Source of the DNA: Brienomyrus brachyistius
Taxonomy: Eukaryota; Chordata; Actinopteri; Osteoglossiformes; Mormyridae
Length of the DNA: 64,000 bases
Assembly: GCF_023856365.1 (NCBI RefSeq)
Contig: NC_064548.1
Location: 9,225,642 to 9,289,641 of the forward strand
Direction of reading: 5' to 3'
Within the stretch, counting starts at the first letter, position 1, and each line of letters starts with the position of its first letter. A model generated the notes under the pieces. It was not told the DNA's origin. It ran no database searches and saw nothing but the letters and a program-made list of their open reading frames with translations. Below, in pieces: positions 1-12,400 of the stretch. The position numbers were made by a program, and so were the translations under genes.

Positions 1-289
1 ACCAGTACTACACGACTTTCTGTTTAGACTGGCTGTGAAACTGGAAAACTAATAATTAACAGTAGAATCTGGAGATGAGATCATATAATGTTACAAAATC
101 AAACTAGAATACTACATTGCTGAATAAATTAATCCTGTTAGTCATACGTGATAAAAACTGGCAAATGTTACTTTATTTAAGAGCTGATAAATCCCATGCC
201 AGGCCGGCTTGCAGTTATTTTGATGTCCTTGGTGTGTACGGATTGCCTTATACAGTAGTACATAAGCAGAAATAGTAAAACATATCTTA

Positions 290-490
290 CCGTCTGTACC
301 GCGAAACCTCCTCTTAACGCAACCCCAGCAGTGGGGATGAACAGCCGAACAACCCGCACAATCATCCCCAATACCCAAAGAAACCTCTAACCTGACCCCG
401 AATCCGCTCTCCAGCGCTTGGCGCGAAAAATATGCGTCATCGCGTCCTCTGCGAATCGAGCAGCACGAATTAGACGTGTATGTGGGGTGG
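290..490 (-). promoter_or_regulatory. CpG-rich block, possible promoter of a leftward gene
   Basis: I count about 18 CpG dinucleotides between 290 and 490, while the flanking sequence is AT-rich with few CpGs. In vertebrates such a local excess usually marks an unmethylated promoter. It covers the candidate minus-strand first exon at 365-291 and about 125 bases upstream of its ATG. No TATA box was noted. Confidence 0.35.
291..365 (-). CDS. possible first coding exon of a divergent gene, perhaps mic13 (5' part only)
   Basis: Seen: on the minus strand an ATG at 365-363 opens 25 codons without a stop, and position 291 is followed by a good splice donor (CAGACG, then GTAAG). The block lies in a CpG-rich stretch, as first exons often do. 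The predicted peptide has a basic start (M-x-x-R-V-x-x-L) and a glycine pair at residues 19-20 in a hydrophobic run. From memory, these positions line up without gaps with the N-terminus of MIC13/QIL1, a small inner-membrane subunit of the mitochondrial MICOS complex. That match is short and weak. The rest of the gene would lie to the left of this window. It would be divergent from ahr2, with about 9 kb between the starts. It could also be a chance open frame in a CpG island. Confidence 0.3.
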
Positions 491-491
491 T

Positions 492-3408
492 AAGCTGAAT
501 GCCTGCGAAAGTGTGTCAGATTTCATATTTAATAGCACTTGGATTCAGTGTCAGATTAGCATTTAAGAGACATACGATGACCAGGACTTAGTTATTTAAA
601 AAAAAAACTGAAGCGCTCCCGAAATACAGTGTTAGACCATTACAATAATATTGACGAGAAAACAACAAATTTGATGTATTTCAGTAAAACGACACATCTA
701 AACACGCTAACAGACATATCCATACTTGTGCTTAATTTCAAAATACACTTTTTATTCTCAAAAAAAAATAAACACGCCTGAAAAATTATTTTCGTCTATC
801 CATCCTATAGATGGAGCCATACTGTACTTTTTTTTATCGCAATTTAACTATATTATATAAATTGTTTAGTGTCTCGTCTATTTTCTCCAGTGCAGGTTCG
901 CAGGGAACCTAAAAGCCATCCCTACAAGCACAATGTATGGTTTATTAACCTAAGGGGATTTGAAGACACAAATTCAACCCAAATGGCACATGAGAGGGAA
1001 CCAGGGTGTCAAGAGGGGACCCAAAGCAACATGTAGAGTGCGGGGGAACCTCACACACAGGCAGGGTCAAATCAAACTCGCTGCAGTACTATCCTCTGAC
1101 CCATCAACTGACCCATCATTTATCTTGATATATTTAATGACATTTTCTCTAAGCAAACACCTATGTTTGGTTATTTCCCTCCTTGTAAGTAAGTAATAGT
1201 TTGAAGGACAATACAGACGTTGCATTTTCTTAAGAGTATTTCTATAATAAATATTTCTTGTTATACCCAATAATAAACCAGAGCAATGCAAAGTTTGTTT
1301 ATTATTTTGCAACAACAATGGTAAAAAAATACATTTAACATTTCCATTAAACCAGAACATAGCTGAATTAGTTTCTTTTCTGATGCAGAAGAAACACTAT
1401 GAAATTGTAAGAATTTTAATGAAAGGATAAATAGAGGAAGTTAGGAAGGGAAAGTGCACAATCTGCTAGTGGCAAGGGGGCTCCCAGACCTGCAGCTGAA
1501 CCCTGACTGGACCCATAGGCTATTTGGTCATTTCATTTAAACAAGGTCAACGGAGGTTGAAGAAAAAAGCTGCTCATTTTTCTCTGGATTTAAGTGTCTG
1601 CTGCAGTTTGTTCTCAGGCCAGGCCTGGCATCCCAGGAGTGACAGAAATTGTAAGTTACTGTACATGCAAGGCTTCATTTTGGTTTAAAAATAATTTAAA
1701 ATAATATATAAATTAAGGATAGCATTTAATTTTTATATTGCAAAATGCTATTGGCTGCTATGTAGTATAAGCCAATATATTTTTGTAAGTAGCAACGTTT
1801 AATTTAGAAAATGATTACTTCCTGCTCTATTTTTGCTTTGTTTCTTTTTTGTCATACCATTGTTTTTTCCTTTAAATGCTATACAGTAGGTATTGTTCAC
1901 TACTAAATTGTAACTATTTGTGTAAAAATCAGCATGTGCAAATTTGACCTCTTCATGTCTCATAAACACCACAGTGGTCTGGGACTCACACTTTCAAAGT
2001 GGAACCATACCAGTTTCATGCTGTTTAGGCCAAAAATATAAACCTCACCGGCCTTTATGGGACTCGATGCAGTTTGATTCTTTAACTGCCCTTTTTAAGA
2101 GTGTAGTTCTGCTATAAATTAAAAACGTTTCACTTAAAGAAACACTGTTGACTCAGTGCATATGGCACAGTCACAGTTCTCCTATAAAAGTACCTTTGAA
2201 AGAATTCTTTTCCACCACTTTTACCATACCGGCTTTATTAGCTCCTTCTCACGCTGCATTTACATATTCTGACATGGCACTGCTACTGTTATGAAACACC
2301 AGCATGGTTCATGACGTCTTCTTGTTCATTTCACAGGATATCTTGTGTTACAGTATTATAAACATATTTAAGCACAGTGGCTGTATTTTACCTCCATTTA
2401 TGTAGAACATATTTGCCATTATAAAAAGCAAAAAAAAGTATAGATTTACTTTATCCCCCAAACTCAATTTAAAAGGCAATTTTAGTCTGATTTTGTGTGG
2501 TCTTCTGCTGTCGTGTACACGGTCACACGTTGACACAGCTTTAGGTTCTGCTGTATAAATGAGCCCAGTTCAAGTCCCACTACCTAAGTGCTGTTAGTCA
2601 GGATTAAAACCTTGGCAAGTTTTCTCTTCTACATTTTCCTTTGGCAGACCTTTTTCATTTTGGTTATGCTTTAACAGTGTTATTTGGGGCAGTACATCGT
2701 AATTGGACATTAAAGTTTTGGATTGTAATGTTTATAATTAAACGACAGAGTTTCTATGGCAACAGAAGTGGTTAAACGCTGTGCGGAGGCCAGCCGCCAG
2801 CCTTTTCCTTCCAGCGGTTGTAGGGTCATGCTTTCACTGTGGCTTTAGAGGCTTTTCCTGTTTAGGCAGATCGCGCCAAATAATTTGGCAAAGGGGCTGA
2901 AGTAAGACTATTCAGGAGTAAACATGAACTGAGTAGTGCAGAGTTCCCCTTTGTCTCAATTACAAGCCAACCTGTCCCCACAACAACACACTGCTCAATA
3001 TCATTTAAAGGGCCTTTTTCTCGAGAACCAGTGTTATTGTTCAAGAGGAAGTACAATCATGTTCTGTAGTGAAATGCATTATTGTAATCGTTTACATTAA
3101 ACGGCACATTTGAATGTTATTGCCATATTTAATTTCCTATAGGCTCTAGGACTGTGCTTGTTACCATAGTAACCGTAATCGCTATCAATGGGCCATATTG
3201 ACCAATATTTTTATTTCCATTGTGGTTTTAAAATTCTGGTCACTTTTTAGAATTACTGGTACGCATCTCGAGTGGTCCAGCCGAACAAAGCAGATGAACA
3301 CAAATTTGTTGTCTACTTGGTACTAAGCAGATAAAAACATTGACAAACTTACACAGCTGCCAACTGGGAGCACAGCTAAGGAACAAATGACACTGGGGGC
3401 ACACTGTA
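492..3408. other. intergenic, AT-rich, no gene seen
   Basis: No convincing coding exon, RNA gene or intact mobile element was recognised. Short open frames here are scattered on both strands, lack recognisable protein character and have no supporting splice context. The sequence has runs of A and T and little else that can be named. Confidence 0.5.
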
Positions 3409-3965
3409 TCATGTAACTGCATCACCATGCGACTCCAGTGAGTGCGTCGATGGGAAGGAGGGACTGACATTTATAGGCCCGTCAGTGAGCTTCAGCATAT
3501 GGATCCGCTCAAGGGACATGGAAGGCGAAGCGCAGACATCATTCAGATGTGTGTATTTTCTCCATCGGTGCCACGAATGGCCAGATTTCCATTGTGGGCC
3601 TTTTATCTGCGGAGCTGTTTGTTTTCGCTGGCAGCACTGGCGCGTGCCGTGCCCTGGCTTTTGTTGGCCAACGGTAGTTGAGGCCCTTGTGTGTTTTTCC
3701 ACTCTCACAAGGTGTGGCGATGGAATCACGGCTGGGCTGTTTACACCGGTGCCATGGCGCATCAGTAGATGAGAGCTCGTCGAGATGCATTCTGGTGATA
3801 GTGGGGACCAGGTCTCGCCCTCCATTTCCGGCAGGTGGAAGGAAAGTGTGCTTGCTGACTCTCAATGACCCGATATGCCTAAGGATATCCAGAGATACCC
3901 ATTCAGAAAGGAACAAGCTTCGTGTTTCACGCACTGTGCACAGATTATCTCTGTCTGCAGAATAG
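3409..3965. other. CpG-enriched block with overlapping open frames on both strands, function unknown
   Basis: This block is richer in G+C and CpG than the DNA around it and is nearly free of stops in several frames on both strands. None of the translations resembles a known protein. High G+C alone makes stops rare, so the open frames are weak evidence of coding. A distal regulatory element or CpG islet is as likely as an unrecognised exon. It lies about 5.5 kb upstream of the ahr2 start codon. Confidence 0.3.
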
Positions 3966-6909
3966 GGAGTGGCATCTGCTTACATGATGATGGTTCACTT
4001 GCTGAAAACGTGTATTTTATGTGAAAATGCCTTTCATTTACGCTAAAAGTTAACTTTGGCTTTAGAACGCCATTATTTTTTTCAGCAAGATATTTAAGTG
4101 CTGCGTCTTAAGTTACAGTTTCGGTATTTGCCGGATACTGATGAACTGCGCATTTTTTACAATCCACAGCAAGATGCACGGGATCTCCCAGAAAGCATCT
4201 CATGCTACTGAAGGCCATGCAGTGGGCAACCTGAAAGGAGAGCTATAAGCTTTTATGTTTTTTTCATGGAGCTGCATATTCCCAGATTAATAAAAAAAAA
4301 TCTCTACCAATAAACTCCAGCTCCTTTGAATCAAAACTTTCATTTTTCCACATGCTTTAGGCCAGGTTAAAAAAAAAAAAGAAAAAGAAATATGAGGTAA
4401 TTAATGTTAATATTAGTTAACATCCCAATAATACACAGCAAGAAATAAACAATACAGCGATTGAAAATATAACTGACTATATGCTTTTAAAATGCCATAA
4501 GTATGAACATAATAGTTTAATAACCATGATAATTGTGTTAATGTAAGATGCATTGAAGTCGTCCATTGTTCTCCGCAGCATCAGAGACACACATGTTCTT
4601 TCAGAGATTTTTGGCAGGCAGACTGGTTGGTCCTGCTCGTGTACGGTAGTGATTCAGATGCATAAACGGCATTATCTCACCAGAATATCTCGATGAATAG
4701 ATGAGCACTGCTTAGAACTGTAAACCGTGCTATTCTGACAAAGGCCTGTGCTAGGCAACAACAATGAAAGTAAGTTTTATCAGTTTGTGGCTTTGGGACT
4801 CAAGAATTCTCTGTATGAACACATGTCTGTCACAAATAAGGAAAAAGACAACCTTAGGCAACCATCCCTACATTCATCACTGACGTGTCGTTTTTACAAG
4901 GGGACTTTTCGGTGAAATCAAAGACCAACCCCGCGGCTCATTGTTAAATTCTAAATCGTCGTTTTCTCTACTTGCTTCTCCTTCAACATAAATAACCGGG
5001 AACCTTATTTTTAAAATTTTCTTTAATATTACCTTGTCCGTATACTGTATATTCCAAATGATCTTAACGAAACACATTTTTCAGATTTTGAAATTGTATC
5101 ATATACAAATCTGAAACTAAATAATATTATACGTATAATAATCTACCATATAATGTTATTGTGCAATTCTTAATTCAACAAGAAAAATAAAATGTGAATT
5201 ATTTTTGAGTGAGGCCTGACCCCTCCCTGTTTGGGGGGTTTAAACCCTGCCTCTACCGGGTGTTTGCAGAGGCTGCATGTTCTCCGATAGTGAGCAGCCT
5301 AAAAGCACGCAGCCAGGCTAACTGCTGACGTCCGTACTGTGTTTGCACTGAAGTGTCCTGCAATGACCTGGCATCCCATCCAGGGTCTACCCCAGCCTAC
5401 CCCTGCAATATAAAGACAGGCAAGAATCCCTCCAGAAAATACTGCCTTTATAATAAAGAAAGAGAAAACGATAATAGTGTCATATACATGGGTAACTTTA
5501 TGCTTTATCTTGGGTTTCTTCTATGGACCATTTACCAGCAATTGTCATCCAAGAATGAGAAATTACCACAAAAACAAACAGGCGTAACAAATGAAAACCA
5601 GAGTAGCAGCTACACAAAAAAATATTGAAGACTCATTCAGAATTCTTGTGGTGGAAAAATTGTATTCTTAACCATTCCAATGGTCTGAATTTTACTGTAC
5701 TTTTCTGCCAATTGAGTGGAAACTTGAGTTTCTTATTTACTTTTGGATTTGAAATATAAATTCCCAATGATCATATGATCAAACACTGGATTGAGAGTAA
5801 CGACAGTTTTAAAGATGACTTCGAAAGCTTAAATTCAAAGCAGGGTCGATCACGGACACGGTCTCGTGCATTTGGTGGAGGATCCACTTGAATAGTAGCG
5901 GCACAAAGAACGGTGAAAAAAAAGCCGGAGAAAATAAGTGTCATGTATAGAAAGCTTGCGGTTGTTTGTTGGCAGGTACTCAGCTTTTATAAAAGGACGC
6001 GTCTTCCGACATTTATGGGAGATCTTGAAACTGTCACTGCTGAAAGGTTAAATATACTATGCGTTTTATACACGGCTTTGCAGAAGTTACGTACATGCGC
6101 CGAAACTGTCCCTAGTTATAAATATGCGTGAGCGCCTTTGTAAACATAAAATTGCTTGAAAGTGGACGGGTACATTCTCACGTTTCTGTGACAGATATTT
6201 CAGTCAACCTGCTGCAGACAAACATGATGTTTACTAGAGGGACATAAGTTTTCACAACAATAACGTTATTGTTATGTGTAAATACTGCATTTTGCATCCC
6301 GCCATGCTATATATCTATGTGGTATTCAACTATCTGTACACAGTAATTAAAGAAGTTAGTTTTACGATTAATTTTACAATTCAGATCGTACAATAAACCG
6401 CGGACACATTTAAGACTGGTGCAAAAGCCATCATAATAACTAAAAAATTCTGAATTTAAATGACCCTCGAGTATGCAAGACATGCTGGAAAATATTTTTT
6501 TGCAATAATACGGGAAATCTATAATTCGAATGTTGAAATGAACGGACAGAAAGCTTTATTTGTGTAATTTCTTCGAAGACGAATGACGGACAGTTTCTAC
6601 TTCTCCAGAAGTGCGTGTAACTAACATCCAGAACCCAATAACCTTTCTATGATTACTTTAACATGGGGTAAACCAGCCTTCCATGGACAAATTGCCTTTT
6701 TAAAATGGCTCAGTCGTAGTGAAAAATCCACAGTGAGGCAAAAATTCTTAAACTTGTGTGCTATAAATATAAGAATTAGTAAAATTTTCGCTATATAATC
6801 ATTATTTAATCTTCACTGCTGTATATAATCAAAACTAAAGCTGGCGATTATTATTAGCGTATTACAAGAAATAAATGTATCATGTGCTTTTTTTCCAAAG
6901 CGACAGAAG
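3966..6909. other. intergenic, AT-rich, no gene seen
   Basis: No gene was recognised. The stretch contains a degraded repeat at about 5205-5420, described separately. The rest is AT-rich single-copy-looking DNA with short A and T runs. Confidence 0.5.
5205..5420 (+). repeat. old, degraded copy of the tRNA-head/L2-tail SINE family
   Basis: Fragments match the middle of the better preserved copies at 16371-16722 and 32908-33241. They include a 'gcatgttctcc' stretch and, further on, the 'ctggcatcccatccaggg' stretch that corresponds to the 'gggctggc...atcctgggttg' part. Many substitutions separate it from those copies and no terminal repeat or target-site duplication was found. It is therefore an old insertion. 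Confidence 0.4.
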
Positions 6910-7050
6910 GTAAATTTAGTCGGAGAGCAGGACCAGGCAGCCTCCAGCACCAGACCCCTACAGCAGATGGGATTAAGGATCTTGTGATTCAAACCCACAG
7001 CCTTCCTGACAGAGGCATAGATCATGAGCCCACTAAGCTACATGGCACAT
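6910..7050 (-). repeat. tRNA-derived SINE head, minus orientation
   Basis: Read on the minus strand, there is an RNA polymerase III A-box-like motif (TAGCTTAGTGGG, 7040-7029). A B-box-like motif (GGTTTGAATCA, 6995-6985) follows at tRNA-like spacing. Its layout resembles the copy at about 33985-34122. It does not look like a working tRNA gene, because no clear acceptor stem was seen and the B box is imperfect. Confidence 0.45.
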
Positions 7051-7194
7051 ACCAATAAAAATGATGTAGGCCTAAAATCCAAAATTTTTGAAACTAACAG
7101 ACATACGCATTCTTCAGGGGCATTATGGTTGCTTGGTAAAAGTTTGCAGGCAATCGTAATATTTTGAGATTAAGTATAAAGTAATGTTAAAGTT

Positions 7195-7330
7195 TTCATA
7201 ATGAGGGTCATCTGCTTTTAGTTTTAGAATTGGGGGTTCAAATCTCGTCATGTTCTCCATGCGTTTTCATGTGTGACCCCTCATCCTCTCAAACTCATAC
7301 AGTTAGGTGGATCAGCATCTCTGAAATGTC
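7195..7330 (+). repeat. degraded SINE/L2-type repeat, plus orientation
   Basis: The 'gggttcaaatctcg' stretch is B-box-like. It is followed by 'catgttctccatgcg' and then 'cctctcaaactcatacag', in the same order as in the intact copies at 32908-33241 and (reversed) 16371-16722. It is strongly diverged and has no recognisable ends. Confidence 0.4.
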
Positions 7331-8899
7331 TGTTGCTTTTCATATGTATGGTCAGGGACAGGTTTGCTGTTTCCAGGCCCCCCTAGTAAACACTTCCTTA
7401 GTGTAATGACTGTTTGTGGCCAACAGGGGGCCCCCAAACCCTGGGGCCCCATTCAAATACATGGTTTGAGTGATGATACTCACCACCGCTATGCATTCCT
7501 CACAAACAAATACTGCATCACTCTGCTGGTTTATTCATTTCACTTCTGTCTCTTAATTTATTTATGCAAATAGTTGGAGACAGTATTTAGATAGCAGGTC
7601 AACTGAGTGGCTGCCAGAGTCGTATAGTGGTCTCCAATAAAAACGTTAAATCTAAGCATCCCCATGAAGGCGAGACATCAACTAAACCTGGTCTGTAGCC
7701 AATCAGATTGTTTCCTCTAAGTACATTTTATCACAAATATTGGTCTGAGGGAGCTTTTAAAACTGTTATTTTTGGTTGTGGGTTTTAAACACTCTGAGTG
7801 TTGTGTGGTGTAATTGACTTTTTTCTGTTTTTACTGTACCAAGCTAGCCTTAACCATCAGCTCTTTATTCACATTTTCAGTTGAGGAAGTAAGTTATAAG
7901 CATTTAGTAATTAAAAGCCTGTTTCATAATACTTAAAAGTCCTGCAGTTTGTACAAAAGCTGCACTATAATAGCGGCAGATCAGTAAAAGGATGTTGATT
8001 ACTGACAAGGCCATATACACCTCAACATCCCAGTTGGATTGCTATGACACCCTCTAGTGTTACAAAGCTTCACTACATAAAAGTTATTGTTTTTGAGCTG
8101 ATGATGCAACCATATTTATGCAAAATTGCGTGTGTTACTGCGCGCTGACTTTAATATGCATGTCACTTTCCTTAGAGCGAATTCCAGGTGAACCCAATAG
8201 AGTTTATCCATTGATCGCAACTGGTATGGCCTGGTTTGCACTGCACTCTGACAGATGTTACGAACTGGCCTGCATTACTCATGGATAGGCCACAGAGAGG
8301 CCGGTGACAGCACGGGCTAAAGTGCTTATTGTTTTTAATCGAGTTCAGTTACCAAAAAATAAATAAATAAATCCACGGGAATTTCCAACTGGTTTGCCTG
8401 ATTATTTTTTATGAAATCCTTTTGTAATTCTTAAAAAAAAAAAAAAAAAAAAAAAAAACAGACGTAAAAAGGAACTGCCTGAGGATCAGTAGACATCCCG
8501 TTGAGTATACTGAGTCGATTATGGAAATTAATTAGTTGTCAGCGCCGGGTGAGTTTAGTTGGATTGTTTGGATTGCAAAGTATGGAGAATGACAACTCAT
8601 GTGAATTGTATTGTATGTGTTTGTCAATAACGTAAATTGTGTTTATGTGTTAAAATCCCACGTTTTGTAGTAGATAAACAATAATGTAATAATGTACGTT
8701 TTCTCTTAAGCCTTTTCTATTAGACTATTTCGAAATCTGCGCTTTTTGTGCACCTACGTATTTGTAAATGATAATAACGAATAAAAAAACTTATTTCAAA
8801 CTCAGTTTATACAGACAGTCGTACGAGGGAGTTGCTAGCCCAGTAACAGCACAGCTGACGTTAGCAGTCCACCTTAAAAATCGACTTTCTGTTTAATAT
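7331..8899. other. intergenic, upstream of ahr2, no gene seen
   Basis: No gene was recognised. The stretch includes a 26-base A run at 8433-8458, which could be the tail of an old retroposon or a plain mononucleotide repeat. A consensus dioxin-response-type heptamer (TTGCGTG) lies at 8126-8132. Confidence 0.45.
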
Positions 8900-9347
8900 T
8901 TCCTGAAAATACCGTGCACCAATAGAAAGAGGCCGCTGTTGACTGCGGTTAGATCCGCGTTGTAACAGTTCTTATGACTGGCTGGAACGCAGTGAAAACA
9001 ACCCTAAATAGCTCCAGTTGAGTTTGTTTGGGGGGCAGTAGAGAGTGACAGCTTTGAAAACGGAGAAAGGAAGAGAGAAAATTTGTTCTGATCACGCCAT
9101 TATAATCCACCGTGGAGCAGGAAACTTCTCCCAAACTTCCCGAAAACAGAACCTGTTCTGGACTTGGACTGAGCTGATCGCAGTTTACCGAATCTGCTGT
9201 TCCTCACGTCGTCATATTTGCTGTGCTCGGGGATTTTTCTCACTTAACTTATTCACTCGGAAAGTTTCCATTGAAGATCGCGAGTGAGGAAGAGCCTGGT
9301 GGATATCGTGTCTTTTTTTATATAAACTTTTTTGATACAAAGACATT
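8900..9347 (+). promoter_or_regulatory. probable ahr2 core promoter and 5' leader
   Basis: This is the stretch directly before the ahr2 start codon. A CCAAT box lies at 8919-8923. No clear TATA box stands at a useful distance; the TATATAAA-like string near 9318-9327 is too close to the ATG to be the main one. From about 8990 up to 9347 no other ATG was seen, so the leader appears free of upstream open frames. An inverted consensus AHR response heptamer (CACGCCA) lies at 9093-9099. The transcription start site cannot be read from the sequence. Confidence 0.4.
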
Positions 9348-9406
9348 ATGTCGGGGAGTGTCGGGATCTATGCTGCGAAGAAACGGAAGAAGCCCGTACA
9401 GAAAAT
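9348..9406 (+). CDS. ahr2: ahr2 exon 1, coding part
   Basis: It encodes residues 1-19 plus two bases of codon 20 (Ile), so the intron is phase 2. The start was chosen because it is the first ATG in the leader, has A at -3, and leads into the basic run KKRKKP (11-16), the first half of the receptor's nuclear localisation signal. The donor is AAAAT then GTAAGA. The frame read past the donor ends at once in a stop, which supports splicing here. The next coding exon is 11.6 kb away. Confidence 0.85.
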
Positions 9407-12400
9407 GTAAGACTTTTCAAGCTAATTTTCCTTCGTACTCTGTCACTGTACTTATGATTGGAAATTGTCCGGCGCTAAAGCGACATGCAGCGGCAAAATG
9501 AAAAGTAGGCTACTTTATACAACACCATAAAGAATTGCTATAGCTTGTATGAGACGTAATATGGCATACTTTAAGAACTGTTTCAAGCAGTTTACAAAGG
9601 ATCCTGCAGTTGTATCATGATTTTGTTACATGACGTCTGAAGTCGTCTGCTTACCCTCTTCATGTTAAGTATTCGGTGTCTCGCGATAAAGTTATGATAC
9701 ACGTTTGAAAAGTAAATTCAGTTCACTTGTAAATAATGATTAAATACATAAAGTTGTGTGATCGTCATCTGCCAAAAAGGTTTCGTGTCGATACCAGATA
9801 TATATTCTGTTGTTAGCAGGATATCGAAATCATTTTTACAATGAAGAAGACGATAGTTGCATTTCGTCAGTTTTCTGTTTGTCTTAGAGCGATAATACAT
9901 TTTCTTTACCAAAAAGAATATGTACTTGTAGTGAGTGTGTGCATTTGGTGTCATGGTTGAGCCAGAATGATTTTTTTTTATTCGGCGCAGTGCACAGATT
10001 TGTGGGATATAAACGTTTCTCGTAGGTGGTTTGTTTTTGTGGCATGTTGCGCCTATGTGCGCTACGGGGTTGGCGAAGTTATGCAAGCGGACAGCGGCGG
10101 AGGCGGATCTCGTCGGGCCACCTTAAGAGCCGGTGCTCGTGCGCAGTTGTGCTCTGGCATGGAAATAGTACTCGCGCATTAATCATAATCAAGCCGAGAG
10201 CCGGCGGTGCTCTCACGCGATGCTCGCGAGAGGGAGGGGGCACGCGGGGGTGCTGGCCCCGGCCGTCTTATTGTAATCCGATATACGCGCTTTTCTCATT
10301 ATGACAGCACACTCTTTTTCTCTCTCATTTTAAACTTTCTTTCGGGGTTTTTTTCCCTCTTCTTTTTAATTGACATATTTTAAGGCACGCAAGCAAGTTA
10401 CACAACTACGGTCTGTTCAATAAGCGTGCTTTGTCTTCTTGCTGCGCTATACTGTACTTAACGTTAGTTTTTTCGGAAGAGGTCATATCGTTAATTACTA
10501 ATGGCTTACATTATAAATATTTTATTACTCAGTTATAAAAATCGCAAAAAAATACATTTTTCTCTGACTGCAAACCATGTTTTTATACAATCAACAGTTT
10601 ATTTGGGTGAATACGCTGTACAGAGCCAGGACTTCAGCTGCATTTATAAGTGAAAGCCGTCATTGCATTGACCATTTTCTGAAATTACACCATAACAAGC
10701 AGGCACAAATTAAGTGACTTTTTTCTGTATTTCTACAAGTTATGTCTGATAACCCCAAGTTATTGTGTATTTGGCTTTCAATAATTTGCCTTCATTACAG
10801 CAGATATTTCTGCGTGTATTCATTTCGTTCTGACTAGCTGTCTGTTTATTATTACTTGGTCTTTAATTATGCCTACAGACAATTCACAGATGATGGGTTG
10901 GTCAACGGGTGGATTAAGCGGGTTACCCTGTTACCAGGATCTCTGTTTATACTCTTTACGATTGTTGTGTTTGAACTGCACTTCTAATGTGCAGTGGAGC
11001 ACAGAGCAGGAGTAATGGCACTCAGTCAATACCTGTTTATACTCTTTGCTGAGCCCACCCACAGTGTAATATACACTCCCCCATCTGCGCAAGGAAGGTC
11101 AATCTCTGAATCCTCACACTTGTACCGGAGGCTTTTCCTGACATTGCTGCCATTGACAGGGAAACACAGATGCACCGTGGAGGTTGCCTGCGAGCTGTGT
11201 GCTTTTGCTGAGGCAGAAATGCGACTCTGAGTAAGGCTTCGAGCTCATTGCAAAGGTGACTGCTGATGCAGCTCTTCCTAAACTAAGCTAAATTCATCCG
11301 TCCCTGCACACTTCATTTGATTTCCTCCTACTGCTGTTAGTACTGCAACCAGTACTTTGACACTGACTACCCAGAGAGCTTCACAAAGTCAATTTGACTA
11401 TCTGCCTGTTCTTCCTGAAAGAATCCAAGTAAAGTCGGTCTTTATTTCTCGTATGCCCAGTATGGCAGAGACATCCGTACAATGAAATGCTTGTAGTGAG
11501 GCACAAGTATCACACATACAATCACACATACAATACGAGTGTACCACAGAAATGTAAACATGGGGGAGAAGGTAAGTTTTTAGAAAGGATGGGTATAAGG
11601 GAATAAGCCAGGAAAAAAAAAAATGGGTCTAGTAAAAATAGCAAGAAAGACCAGTAGCAGTATTATTGTAGGATGGCTGTTAATGTATTAAAATGATGAG
11701 TGTTACAGATGCAGTATTTAGTGAAAAAATAGTGAACAGTAATAATTAAAGTAGCAGCAGTGACCTGCAGTGTTATACTGTACTGATTTTGATCTGATGA
11801 CCTGTGGGTAAAATCTATGTAGCAGCCTTGTAGTCTGTGATTGTGTGCTCCTATAACGCCTACCTGGCCTGTAGTCCGTGCTTGTGTGCTCCTATAACGC
11901 CTACCTGGCCTGTAGTCTGTGCTTGTGTGCTGCTATAACGCCTACCTGGCCTGTAGTCCGTGCTTGTGTGCTCCTATAACGCCTACCTGGCCTGTAGTCT
12001 GTGCTTGTGTGCTGCTATAACGCCTACCTGGCCTGTAGTCCGTGATTGTGTGCTCCTATAACGCCTACCTGGCCTGTAGTCCGTGCTTGTGTACTCCTAT
12101 AATGCCTACCTGGCCTGTAGTCCATGCTTGTGTGCTCCTATAACGCCTACCTGGCCTGTAGTCTGTGATTGTGTTCTCCTATAATGCCTACCTGGCCTGT
12201 AGTCCGTGCTTGTGTGCTCCTATAACGCCTACCTGGCCTGTAGTCTGTGATTGTGTGCTCCTATAACGTCTACCTGGCCTGTAGTCCGTGCTTGTGTGCT
12301 CCTATAACGCCTACCTGGCCTGTAGTCCGTGATTGTGTGCTCCTATAACGCCTACCTGGCCTGTAGTCCGTGATTGTGTGCTCCTATAACGCCTACCTGG

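Noticed and set aside
8433..8458. 26-base A run as the tail of a processed pseudogene
   Set aside because: No gene-like sequence or flanking duplication was seen before it.
9223..9501. Open frame running across exon 1 in another frame
   Set aside because: It starts upstream at a non-ATG codon in a different frame from the receptor. The AHR frame at 9348 matches the family and splices in frame to exon 2.
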